A DNA stretch of 64,000 nucleotides from Branchiostoma belcheri (lineage: Eukaryota; Chordata; Leptocardii; Amphioxiformes; Branchiostomatidae): contig NW_017802947.1 of NCBI RefSeq assembly GCF_001625305.1, forward strand, positions 433,325-497,324, written 5' to 3'. The translations under genes and the position numbers were made by a program. Positions 51,532 to 63,771 of the stretch are shown here, piece after piece. The notes under the pieces are model-generated. The model searched no databases, had not been told where the DNA came from, and worked only from the letters and a program-made list of their open reading frames with translations. The first letter of the stretch is position 1. Every line of letters starts with the position of its first letter.

Positions 51532-53439
51532 AACGCCTCCGCCCCTAAGGCGTCGCCAAAAAATAGCCAAGCACTGACGTTATGCCATGACAAGTTAGAC
51601 GCATACCGTATGTTGTGTCAGTAAGAGGGCCAACTTCAATGTCAAGGCCATGGAGCCCAACAGATTCGCAGAACGATTGTATATATATAAACATCTACGA
51701 ACTTCCAACATTGAAAGAATGTAGTAGTTTAACATAGTGCGCCTGAGTTGGCATTAAGATATGTTTAAAAGCTGTACTAACACTGGCATGCAGAATACTG
51801 ATTAACATACCATAGTGACCTTCCTTACTATAATGTCTAATTAAGTTTAGATTCTTTTCCAACTTTTCTTATCTGTGACTTTTTGTAAACTTGTATAAAA
51901 CTTGTATAGATACACTCAGTACGGATTGTCACCTTTGTTGTTATTGGCGTGTGACCCTATTTGGTACAGGGAGCAAGAGCCGATAGGCATGCAGCTTTTC
52001 TATATGGATGTCCTGATTGGCCACATTGCAGGTAGTGCGTGGTTCTTCTTGCTGATTGGCTATTGAGAATTGAATCACACTGACACCTGGCACAAGCCAT
52101 GTAGCGATTAAACCAGCTCACAAGGACTTGGCATGGCTGGCTACCTCTTCAGACGCCCGGATAATCCATGGATAATATACATAAAGAAATGACTGCAGTT
52201 TGAAAGGTACCTGCTAGGGGGCTCCAGAAAAGCAGCCGTGATTCTGCCCACAATGCCTCACGGTTCCATTAAAGACAAACAGCTTGTTTGACTCCGTCAA
52301 GGCCGACAGAGGGTCAAACCAGTCCACACAGGGACTTTGGGATGGCGCCAAAAACATCAGGGAAAGAAAGAAACTTGAAATACTGAAAACTCTTAGTGCA
52401 CAGGGAACCAGTATTACGCCTAGTATCTAGCGTCGGTGCACAGTGAACCTGTGACAGTCATAATTGCCCCGATGAAGATGGCAAAAGGCCGTCTGCTTTT
52501 CTTGAACAAGAACTTTGCTATTTAGTATTGAAAAATGTTTGAAGAGATGCCCAGTGCGATATGAATTTCTAGTAGATGGGAAGCAACTGGTACATTGCTT
52601 TGTCATTCTATATATATACATGTAGATATATCAAAGCTCGATTAACGTATAACTAGCCTGGTTAGTTTAGTTCCGCTCCCTATCTACCATGGGAGCACGC
52701 ATAAACTATCCAGGGTAGCACTCAGGCAAATTGTTCACCGGACACTTGTAACAACAACTGACTTCAGTATGAGCAACAACTCATCAATCAGCAACACGGG
52801 CTGCTACACTGTTGCGACCTTTCAGCCGCCCTGATGCCACAGCTAAACAAGAGATCTGAGATCACATACCTCCATGAAATATGGGCTTGACGTGTAAATG
52901 TAAATTTCCTCTTTAATTATGCAAATGACCTCCACATTAACATAATTAATGTATCGTGATGTTAACTTTTGATGAATTTACAATTTACACCAAGTAGGAA
53001 ATTCCCATCATTTACCCATTGAATTTTCGCATTAATTATGCAAATGAGGTCATAATTTGCATTATTGGTATCTGTTGATGTTCCATCTGCCAAAGATTAC
53101 ATACATTACATGTATTGAAGTACTACAATGTAAAACACTGTAATTAGAGAATTTCCTCATTTATTATGCAAATAAAGTCCTCATTTGCATAATTTGCATT
53201 AAGTTATGTACATCTCTCTCAGCTACCTACCTACCAAAAATGATGAAAATACATTGTTCCTGTCTGGACCTATTGGCTTTTAAAGATTTTCCCCCGAAAG
53301 TCCCTTGCAGTTTCAGAACAAGCTGCTAGGGGGACCAAACCCACACCAATTATTCCTGGCAGGACAATCTATCTGTCACCCAAAAATCAAGACCATAACA
53401 TGTTCAGGACAAAAGATACAAAAACCGGAAGTTCTGCTG

Positions 53440-53610
53440 CAGTACCAAGGTCATCCAGCAGGAGGCCCATATTTGACCTTGACCTTTGGCTTCCTAAGGC
53501 CTACCAGCATACCAAATATCATCACAATCCATAAAGGCGTTATGGAGTTATGCTGACTACAAATATGCGGAAACTCAAACACACACACACATAGACGCGC
53601 CAAAAACAAT
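53440..53610 (+). repeat. CA-tailed SINE-like element, copy 1
   Basis: Shares the block from 'accaaggtcatcca' through 'ggaggcccatatttgacctt' and 'gttatggagttatg' with the element at 53826-54055, and like it ends in a (CA) tract. The shared head and simple-repeat tail are typical of short retroposed elements, but no tRNA-like promoter was verified. Confidence 0.6.
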
Positions 53611-53825
53611 ACCTCCATTTTCATGGAGGTAACTAGATCTCAGTGCCAAAATTACGTCAACACTGGGTGTCCATCCACCTCAACACTCAAATTTTCCACA
53701 TCATAGCGCACAGAGGTCGCCTTATTCCCTGAGGAAGAACCTCTCATTAATCAAACCAGGTCGCAAGCCCGGGGCAGCCTCGACACAATCAGACATCTGT
53801 TACCCTGTCTGGCAGACTCCTCATT

Positions 53826-53982
53826 AAACCGGAAGTGCTGCTGCAGTACCAAGGCCATCCACCAGGAGGCCCATATTTGACCTTGACCTTCGCCCCCCTA
53901 ACACCTACCAGTATACCAAATATCACCACAATCCATAGATGCGTTATGGAGTTATGAAGGTACAAAAAAGCGGAAACATAAA

Positions 53983-54055
<73 letters not shown>
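53826..54055 (+). repeat. CA-tailed SINE-like element, copy 2, ending in long (CA)n
   Basis: Partner of 53440-53610. The tail is a ~70-bp (CA)n tract that stops 24 nt before the run of Ns, which probably explains why assembly broke here. Confidence 0.65.
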
Positions 54056-54076
54056 CGACAACCAAAACTAACTACC

Positions 54077-54096
54077 NNNNNNNNNNNNNNNNNNNN
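54077..54096. other. Assembly gap (20 Ns)
   Basis: Twenty ambiguous bases separating the (CA)n tract from sequence that is a second copy of 49441 onward. The true distance is unknown. Confidence 1.
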
Positions 54097-54268
54097 AACA
54101 TCTTTCAAAATGAAAAAATTTCCACCATTTATCCGCCTTGCAATCGTTATGCCTCCATTATTGTTATCCTAAGAATGCGATATATATATTTTTTTTTGCT
54201 CATTTACTTGAATATTATTAGATAGAAGCGGTGGACGTGCAATTATTCAAACACTCGTTTCTCTTCAG

Positions 54269-56186
54269 AAAGAGGTCTTCAGTATTCTGATGTACGATTC
54301 GGATGGGGCCGGAAAAGAGGGCTACAACGAACTCATCATCATGGAGGATGAAACTGAAGTAGGTCAACTACAGTACTCAGTTTTGTTATCATACATAGAG
54401 ATAAATATATGTTGAAGGTCTTTGTACCTGTGTTTTTGACATGTTCTTCCCTAGAACTCACTACAACGAATTGTCTAATACGAACGCAAGAAAGGATTGG
54501 CCTTAATGTAAAAATAGGATGCTTATGTCTGTCTGTCTGTGCGCCAGTCTCCATCTCTTTATCGTGACCAGACACCGGGAAAAAACAAGGCGTATAAGCG
54601 AGAACACGCCGTGAAGGACGAGGCACCGCGAGATCCCGCGAGAAAAGCCGAGATCGTCTACGTCCCGATGCCGCCCAGGTGCAAGACCACCGAATGCATG
54701 CCGATCAGGAAGACCAAGGACTTCGGCGACTTCTGGGAGATAACAGTAACAGATTGTAAGTATGGGTATGAAAATAGGCAGATTTTAACTGTAATTTTAT
54801 TAATAAAAAATCAGACTTTAAAAATCCCTTCTGATCATAACTTCTGCTGGCGGTTTTTCTGAAGCTCATTTCACTTCTGAAACGACAATATGGACTTTCA
54901 ATATATTCAGTGCCTAATTGTTTGTTTGGTACATCTTTTCTCTCGTTAATCCTTTTAGACAAGGGCGTGTGCCATTTTGAAATTGGCTGTGGAGTCCATC
55001 ACTCGGGAAGGAAGGTCTTCCGCCCCCTGCTTAAATACTTCGCCGGAGACAACGTTGGAGGAATCCCTCTGGGCAGTCTTACGGCGCCTCTGTTCTTCAA
55101 TGTGAGTAAGGCGAGCATGCCTTGTGTTATCTTATTCTCCAGAGTGGCCGGTTTCAAGAACTTTTTTGTACATCGTAGTAGGACCTAACTATTTGTAGTC
55201 CCAATGAATACATAACACTGACTCAGTGACCAAAATTACTTCCACATGATACCCATAATGCACTCCACATGTTACCCATAATGCACTCCACGTGTTACCC
55301 ATGATGCTCTTCACGTGTTACCCATAATACACTCCTTCTCCAGTACCAAGGCGTGGTGCTGATGGGGTCCGCTGAAGAAGGGAGCTGTAGTCTACCGTAT
55401 GAAATCTGCCTGCCGCTGCCAAAGGCTTTCCGAGGCAGGGATGACCAGATTGCAGCACTTAATAACCACGTAAGTAACTCAAAACAAACAAACAAATGTT
55501 CATCTTGCTTGACAGGTTCTCCCCCATTATCGCATATTTGTCACAAAGTTGATTTCGTAGGAGTCACCCTCATAACAAAAAAGTAATGTGACCTGAATTT
55601 TTAATGAGTTGTGTCAGTTGTATGTAATTCTTCACTTCGTACACTTAGTTGAAATTTAGAAGTGTATTCTTCCCGACCGACACAGACAAACCTGTACACT
55701 CGAGATGAGGTGAAGGCGTACATCACGAGAGTACACGAGTACCCACTTCTCGCGAGAACAATCCGAGAGCACGGGATACGTCTCATGGATCGCCTGGACC
55801 AGGAAGGAGTGAGATACGACAAGGTAGTACTGTCATGTTTATGTTTAACGCGAATCAACATACATTGTACATGTAAATGTAGATATCTATTGTGCTTTCT
55901 GAAGGATTATTTTTCAATGAACGTTTCTGTATCTTTGACATCCAGAGCATCACACACACAAAAAATCTGAACGTTCTTGTACGGAAAGAGACATTATTTA
56001 ATGCAATACCCGAGACGTCCCAAGAAACGCGCTTGATAAGAAAGATCGCCTGCACTTATCACGTCATCGTTGTTTTCCCAGGAGGCGCTGTTAGCCTTCA
56101 CGTATGACGACAACTTCACACCGCCGAGCCAGAGAGTCAGCTATGTCGGCTTCGGCAACCCCATCAGCGGGAATGGCCACACTTAA
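54269..56186 (+). CDS. Second copy of the last six exons of the tetra-SOUL gene (probable allele)
   Basis: Exons 54269-54358, 54548-54755, 54959-55101, 55344-55469, 55686-55823 and 56082-56186 correspond to exons 15-20 of the gene at 41839-51531, with identical lengths (90, 208, 143, 126, 138, 105 nt) and splice sites. Over these 810 coding bases I count ten synonymous changes and one amino-acid change (penultimate codon region, Ala to Thr before the stop), while introns also carry indels. The reading frame is intact to the same stop. The copy begins abruptly at the gap (54097 equals 49441), so exons 1-14 are missing. This pattern is what an uncollapsed second haplotype gives; a real partial tandem duplication is the alternative. 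It encodes the end of SOUL unit 3 and all of unit 4. Confidence 0.85.
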
Positions 56187-59100
56187 AACGCCTCCGCCCC
56201 TGGGGCGTCGCCAAAAAGTCAAGCACTGACACAAGAGTTTTAAGCCAGCTAGACGAATACCGTATGTTGTGTCAGTAAGAGGGCCAACTTCGATGTCAAG
56301 GCCATGGAGACCTCCAGATTCGCAGAACGATTGTATATATATAAACATCTACGAACTTCCAACGTTGAAAGAATTACTAGATTAAACAAAGAACATAAAA
56401 AGCTGAACTAACTCTGGCATGCAGATTAGTGACCTTCCTTATTATAATGTCTCTGGAGTAACCATCATTAAGTAACTTTCACTTTTTTTATCTGTGACTT
56501 TTTGTTAATTTGTATAAAACTTGTATAGATACACTCAGTACGGATTGTCACCTTTGTTGTTATTGGTGTGTTACCCTATACACAGAAATGACTGCAGTTT
56601 GAAAGGTACCTGCTAGGGGGCTCCAGAAAAGCAGCCGTGATTCTGCCCACAATGCCTCACGGTTCCAATAAAGATTAACAGCTTGTTTGACTCCGTCAAG
56701 GCCGACAGAGGGTCAAACCAGTCCACACAGGGACTTTGGGATGGCGCCAAAACATCAGGGAAAGAAATAAACTTGAAGTACTGAAAACTCTTCAGTGCAC
56801 AGGGAACCAGTATTACGCCTAGTACCTAGTTTCGGTGCACAGTGAACCTGTGACAGTCATAATTGCCCCGATGAAGATGCTTTTCTTGAACAAGAACTTT
56901 GCTATTTAGTATTGAAAAATGTTTGAAGAGATGCCCATTGCGATGTGAATTTCTAGTAGATGGGAAGCAACTGGTACATTGCTTTGTCATTCTATATATA
57001 TACATGTAGATATATCAAAGCTCGATTAACGTATAACTAGCCTGGTTAGTTTAGTTCTGCTCACTATCTACCATGGGAGCACGCATAAACTATCCAGGGT
57101 AGCACACAGGCAAATTGTTCACCCGACACTTGTAACAACAACTGACTTCAGTATGAGCAACAACTCATCAATCAGCAACTCGGGCTGTTACACTGTTGCG
57201 ACCTTTCAGGCACCCTGATGTCACAGCTAAATTATCGTTTGGTAATGCCTTACAACCTGGTACTGGCTCTAAGTTTGGGAGAACAGCAGTCTCCAAGCAG
57301 ATGTTAGGGTGGACAATTGTAAATTTTTCTTACCGCCTAGTTCTTTTTTTACAGACCTCTGCAGGGGGGGGGGATAAACGAACTAAAGCAATCAGCTCTG
57401 AGGATTAAAGATTGTAAATATTCTTTAGTTGCAAAATCATGCTCGAAGGCTAATTGCTTTCACAGTCAAAGATACAATACAATAATAGGAGACAAACAAC
57501 TACTGTCTGGAAAAACTTCTATTACTACGCTAGCTATTATAGGGTTTGACTTCTTCTTTGAAGGCAGTGGATAATGAATAATCCCACATTCTGGATAATG
57601 AGTGGGTTTGTGGTCTTAGTAGAAAGGTAGTCTTTTAATGATCCTCTACATGTTGAAAGGATGAAGAAATTGTGAATAAAGCCGGTCTGTCAGAAAACTT
57701 TAACTCCTACATTTCATTGAAGACAAGTTGACCGGGCATTAAACAGCTTGCCTCTACTGAAGATTAGACTTTTTTGCAACAACTTCGGTCACAGGACCCG
57801 GTCGCACTTCTGATAGCAGGTCACACAGCCGACTATCAGGAGGGACTGGCTGCCACAGACGTCCGGTTATCACTTGTGCCAGGCTGTGGAAGGTATTAAA
57901 CACCGTCTGTCGGAACTGTGAAGTAATACAAATGGTACTTGCTTGATATGAAAATTGCTTGGACTTTGAACCAGCGGCAAAGAAACAAACCAGACAAGGC
58001 TGTTAAGAGGGATCTGAACATTAAGTAATTCTTATACAAAATCAAGAAAACTGAGAAAAAGATGCTGAACGACAGATTGTCTGAACTGCTGGCGTGACTA
58101 GAAATTGCAACAATATTTACCCCCCTCCCACTCTTTCCGTTTATTCCTTAACTTTGTTTACATCACTGTTGCAAACTGATGATTCAGGCAAATTTGGATG
58201 ACGGAGGAAATCTGAGAAACATCTTGTTTATCGGCGAGTTGGGCCTGTTTTCCGTTAAACTGTGCTGATCTGCACAAAATTCAGCTGTGGGGTGGCCCTG
58301 GCGGCCTTGTGGTCCCCACAAGTTGTGATAACAGATCCATCACTCAGCAAGCAGTTAGTGGAGTTCATCTGACTCGCCTTGTCGTTTGGAGGCACGAGCG
58401 CCTCTGGAATCCCGTCAAAAACATGACGACAAGAAAAATTCTGAACTACATGGCAGAAGTCCACAGAGTTTGGCTGTTAGTTTGCTGGGAAAGCGGTATC
58501 GAATTAACTTGTTCATCTTTACATAAGGTATCATACCCCGGAACGATGATGACACTGAGAGTCCTAAGGACTACCAAGAACCACGGTACAGAAATAAAGA
58601 TTGCTTCCCAAAATATCTTGCCATCTGTATTATCAACCAAATGAAGTCTAAGAAAAACGTATTTATTGAAAATAAAGTATAAAATTGGCGTTAACGGTTA
58701 TTATGATGCTAAGTTGTTGTTTTTTTTTTCGTAGCTGTACATAGGAGGCTCCGGAGAGGAATGTCAAGGACATTCGTTCATGCCTTGTTTGTTACCGCCG
58801 CCATTTTGTTGTACTGCAAGATTCTGGGCACTATTTAAATGTTACAGAACTGTAGAATAGCCTTTTGGGTTGTACAGTTACATAACACGACCAGTTACGT
58901 GCCAAGAACTAAGATGTAACGTTATAAGATCACAAAAGATACAGTAAGCCGTTAGCGTTTCAAGACGCTCACGCCACAGGAAGCTGTCAATCACATCATG
59001 ATCTTTCACCTCACGCCTGTTTTCGTAACTCCGCCACTTGTTCAAAACAGATACTTGAGACAACATCCTAGTGTCAATACAAAACACGACCAAAGTAAAG

Positions 59101-61644
59101 ACACAGAGCTGAGCGAAGGTGTTTTGAAACATCGTCCGATTTCCGAGAAACGGCCCACGACAAGGTCGAACGACAAACAGGTGGTGGGGAGGGGGGCGTC
59201 ATGACTTAGGCCCCATTCCCACTGGCATAAAATTGTCCGGCTCCATTCGGCTCGAAGCAGGATTGAAGCCGGGTTGAAGCGAATCAATTTGGCTCGATCC
59301 GAAGAATTTCATCGTAGTGGGCATGGGGCCTTAGAGTCTTGCAGACAATAATCCAGCCTTGTCCGCAAGGAGGGAATTACTAGGAGGGACTCGGTGCGAA
59401 GAAAAAAAGATGCAAACCACACCTCATTTTCCTATATATCATCAAAGAAATTTTTTTATAATCTTAGTCTTAAAATGTTTTTCTTTTTGTTATGGCGTTT
59501 CTGATCTTCATGTAAAATTGAAAAGTCATGTGCGTGGTCACCTTTCATGGCATATTTTGACAAAAAAAGTTCCTAATTTTCACCACGAAGACGTCTGAAG
59601 TTGCCAAATTAGGCCGGTGAATTAATCTAGGTCTGCGTTCGACACGTGCTTCTGTGACATTCGGTGTTTGCAGAGAAAAAAATGCTTACCCCTTGTGATA
59701 AATGAGTTACCAGTGTGTGTTTGAGGTCGTGTTAGGGCCACCCCCAAAATAATGATCGCTGACCGATCACACCACCTCGGCGTCCCCCATAAACAATCGC
59801 CTGTCCTTCATAAGGAGGAGAGCGTGTTTGTTGTGAGCCAGTTAGGACCGACCGTCAGCCGGACTGTTACACTTACAGAGCACCTCTGCAGTGGTGGGGA
59901 ATTCTTCACAAGAAACTTAGTCGCAGCAACGTGAGTTACTCTTATTTTTCTCTTCTCTATTGTCTAGTCTTTATTGCAGAAATAGAACAATGGGATTATA
60001 TATTTTACCCTTTTCTTTTATAATAATTTTACATTCTAACTTTATTTTTCTTTAATAAGTATAGACAAGCCGATGGCTACACGAAAAAGAAGTCTTCATT
60101 CCGGCATAGTCATCTGTGAAGTACAGACTTGGAAAATCATTTTTAGAACTTGAAGTGTTTTAATAAAGCTACGTTGGGGAAATGTCGCTTCAACTTGTTA
60201 TTGGTATAAACCGCGGATTGAAATACCTCTCTAACCTTAAATTTACAGAGAAAATAAAATTGCAGAGGAAATATTTTAAAACTTTGCAATTTGGCAAGCT
60301 AGAAGGATGCGGCTTCGTATTATGTGAATCGCGTATTGTAGAAATTAAGGAAAACAGGAAAAAAATATTTCAAACCCTGCATACCATTTCAAATAGTTTG
60401 ATTTCTTACACATAAGGGTGCTTTTCTTTTGAAATTTTGTTGTAACGTACATGGTTCAAGAACTTAAACGCTTGCAAAGTAGATCTCAATTTATAGTGTG
60501 TTCTTCGATTCAAAATGATCACAATTAGGTCAACTTTGTGGCGCCCAAATCGTTACAATAGACTATTTTCTTAATAGTTAATATATGGTATGCGTGTTTG
60601 CAAACATTTGGTAATTGGGGGTAGAGATTATCGCTGTGACATGTAGACATGGGACTTTAGACACACATTGTTTGTCTGCGATCACTGCGCGTCCGAACGT
60701 TCATTTCTAATCTCAAGCAGATGTAGTGCTTCACCGGGGCAGTGTTTTACGCGTGTATTTACCTCCGGGTACGGAGGTATTGTTTTGGGTGGGTTTGTCC
60801 GTGGGGTTGTGTTTATGCTTGTCCAGTAGAGACGGTTGCAATGAGAGTGTGCGGATATTTTGTTCTTAACTTGATTGACAGTGAGTTCAATCTTGGGGGT
60901 GACCCAGCATGCGCCGGGTAGGAGTAAGTGAGCGATATATGGGGGAATTCAGGAAGCTAGGGCCGGGGTTAACTTTGTTTAATACCCGATTTATGTACTT
61001 CAAACAATCAATGGACGTAAGACAATGAGAATAAGTAGACTTTGTACATTTGCTAGGAGATTAGATGTGTATGAAATGTTCTACAAAATCTAGCTGTCTT
61101 GTGATGGAAAGGTTTGTCATAGATTCCTTATTACAGATTTGCTGAACCTCGTGTGATTAAAACATGTCATACGTGACTGCCTGCATCTTGGCGTAACTTG
61201 GCTGACAATGCGTTTTGTGGTGTTTTTGTGAGCGAAGTCCATCCAAACACAGCCCAACGGACTAGTTTGCTCACCGGGAGAGATTGCATCATTTGGATAA
61301 CCTATGAATCATGTCAACATTTTTGGGCTGATAAGCACTCAACACTTGATCATCGATGTTTTTCATTGTTCTGCGATTTATTTGTAGCAAAGACATTGCA
61401 CCCTTGAGGACGATACACAAAATAAGATATTTACGGTTCTTTCTTTTCTAGACGAGGTCAACAAATATCAAGCCCTAAATTAGTAAAAAAAAGATATTCA
61501 AGTGACGAAGTGTATGTTTTTTTTTCTAGAAGAACACATCCAGCTTTTTATCAATAATTTCCTTCCGAAATACGTGTCTTGCGGGAAGAACACACGTAGT
61601 TTTTGAAGTCTGTTTTGAATGATTTCTGTCTATTCCAGGAGACC
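56187..61644. other. Intergenic, ~5.5 kb upstream of the His-rich SOUL gene
   Basis: The first kilobase repeats the 3' flank of the SOUL gene (to about 57228), with an AATAAA at 56667 as likely polyadenylation signal. A dispersed repeat related to 40530-40740 lies at 57410-57610. The open frame at 58309-58644 has no recognisable domain and is not called. The rest, including the promoter of the next gene, shows nothing I can name. Confidence 0.55.
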
Positions 61645-63771
61645 ATGAAGTTCAGGCTCGTATGGGTGATACTTCTGCTGGTGCTGGTGGCGGCGTGCCA
61701 CGCCGAGCACCCCGGGCACGACAGCGGCGAGCACGACGACGACGGGCACAGCCAGCACAGCTCACAGGAGCACGACCAGCACAGCTCACATGAGCATGAA
61801 GAACATGGTCACCATGCTCACGGGCACGCTCACGGCCCGGATCACGAACACGGGTACGGCATCGTCATTCACAGCTTTCCCACTCCCATGATGCATAGTG
61901 CGGGGGGATGTGTGTGAAAAATTCCCAAGTTGCATAGCGCCAGGGAGTCGGATTTATTGTGTTTCTGTGGTGTTTTTACATGTACATTGGTTGATGATGG
62001 AATCTATACTAATGAAGACTGGTCCCTTAATATTTATCACGGGTACGTCACCATTCACCGTTTCCTACTCCCATGGTGCATAGTGCGAGGGGGGGATTCG
62101 CAGGTTGCATAGCGCCAGGGAGTCGGAATCTTTGTTCCCATGGTGTTTTTACATTCGTTGATGACAGAATCTAAAAAAATGACGGCTGCTCCTTTGATGT
62201 TTTTATTCTACAACATCTACTTACAAGAAATCTGAACTGCTCATTCTTGAATTTTTAGATTTTCTTTATTTTCTCCTTCCTCAGTGAGAGCCATGAAGGG
62301 CACGATCACGGAAAGGGCCACGAGCACGGGTAAGTCATGTCATTCCCTAAACACTATCACACGAAAGTCTGTCATCACGTTTAGGTTCCTAAATTTTCTA
62401 TTTTGTGAAAGAAGTTGTTATTTTGGCTGAGTTTTGTGATATTTTCTGGACCAACGCAATATTTGAAATAAGTGGGAACTATTTGTTCCTGAATGTTTAT
62501 ATAATTACTTTTTTTCTTAAGTGAGAGTCATGAAGACCATGATCATGGCCCAGGTCACCAGCATGGGTAAGTTATATCGTTCCATGTTTTTTTTTACTTC
62601 ATGATTTGTGTATGACAGTTAACAGTTATCCAATCGAGTAACATCTGGTTCGTGGGTGATGCTGTATATTGGCGTTATTCCAAAATCTCAAATTGTTTAT
62701 AGAAACTAGAGACCTGCAAGAAGTCGTCAACAAATTCCAGAGCTGCCACAGTTCCAACAATGTCAGGGGCAGCTGTACCTTATGGGAAAAACTATCATGC
62801 TTGCCAAATCATTCCCTTAAGTACTAAAAAAATAAAACCTACCCTGGGTGCCATCCGATGTGTAACGACAACCCTGAAAAATCGAAATCTTCGGTGTTGC
62901 CGTTACAAATCGGATGGCATCGAGGCTATATAAGACCTTCTTCTTCTTGTCCATTATAAGCATATAACGTAACTGCATTTCTGTTTGTATTAAAAGATCA
63001 TCTGTGTCGGCAGAAAGCAGTTTTTCGTTCAACTCATTTTCAACCAACAAAAACCCACCGTACGAATTGGTCACACAAGTCCTAATAACGATGTGACAAA
63101 GGCCAATAATGGCAGTCTGAAAATGTTGCGGTTAAAAGCATCTATGTTTGTATATTAAGAGTCCAAAATACCCGACTGTTTTTGTTTGGAGAGCCTGGTT
63201 TAGTTTGGTATCTAATGGACAAATGTTTACGTTGCGCACTGTACGGGTGCTGATAGCGGCCTCCGTGGGTCAAAGGTCAAGGACGGAGAAAGCATATCAA
63301 CAGTTTGGGACCAACCATTGCGGCGGGGGTGTCGTGGACATTCTTTGCATGAATTATCATATGTTGCTTTTCAATTCAGTTCCTTCGTTCTTAACCCTTC
63401 TTTGGATGTTTTCCATACGTTACCAAATACCGATATACACCTTGTGTTCCTGTGGTCGGGAAGATGTGACATTAGTTTGGGTCCCCTAGCAGCTCGTTCT
63501 GGAACTGCAGGGGCGTTTGTTCATTTTATATTTTCCTCCCTCAGTGACAGCCACGAGGTCCACCACGACTCCCATGCAAAGGAGCTGAAAGAGTACTGCC
63601 ATGGAGAGTGTCCTGAGTTCGAGACGCTGTGCCACACCGATGAGTACGACGTGCGGCGGTACAAAAGCGCCCTCTGGATCTCCACCACGGTATCGGACCC
63701 GTCCCTGTACCAGGGCCACGTGCGCGGCTGGAACCGCCTGCACAAGTACATCAGGGGAGGCAACAAGGAAG
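61645..63771 (+). CDS. Secreted SOUL-domain protein with histidine-rich N-terminus (partial, runs off window)
   Basis: Four exons are visible: 61645-61853, 62285-62329, 62522-62566 and 63545-63771; the gene continues past 64000. The start is MKFRLVWVILLLVLVAACHA, a clear signal peptide. Exon 1 then encodes a His/Glu/Asp/Ser-rich run (HSSQEHDQHSSHEHEEHGHH type). Exons 2 and 3 are each exactly 45 nt, both phase 2, and encode 15-residue versions of GESHExHDHGxGHxH, a recent exon duplication. Exon 4 opens with DSHEVHHDSH and enters the SOUL domain: CHGECPEFETLC, EYDVRRYKSALWISTT, NRLHKYIRGGN. This exon aligns with exon 2 of the tetra-SOUL gene, including the C..EC...C cysteines, and has the same phases. 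His-rich segments usually bind Zn, Cu, Ni or heme; a secreted metal or tetrapyrrole binder is plausible but inferred. The number of SOUL units is unknown because of the window end. Confidence 0.85.
61853..62180. repeat. Tandem ~185-bp duplication spanning the exon 1 donor of the His-rich SOUL gene
   Basis: The segment from 'cacgggtacg' (exon 1 end plus donor) through 'cagggagtcggat' and 'tggtgtttttacat' recurs at about 62037-62165 with scattered changes. The second copy repeats the 'cacgg|gtacg' splice donor sequence. No coding use of the second copy is evident. Confidence 0.75.

Larger units (their letters stand above)
51532..54076. other. 3' flank of tetra-SOUL gene and repeat-rich sequence up to the gap
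   Basis: Up to about 52848 the sequence is the 3' flank of the SOUL gene and is repeated after the gap. A possible polyadenylation signal ATTAAA is at 52268. From 52850 to 54076 it is repeat-derived: an AT-rich block with six ATGCAAAT-type octamers (52919-53199) and two copies of a CA-tailed element (about 53440-53610 and 53826-54055). No gene seen. Confidence 0.6.

Noticed and set aside
54269-56186. Independent second SOUL paralogue
   Set aside because: Almost only silent differences, identical exon structure and an N gap at its border make an allele more likely than a paralogue.
58309-58644. 111-codon plus-strand frame and its antisense partner
   Set aside because: No domain, no splice support, no repeat-independent evidence of coding.
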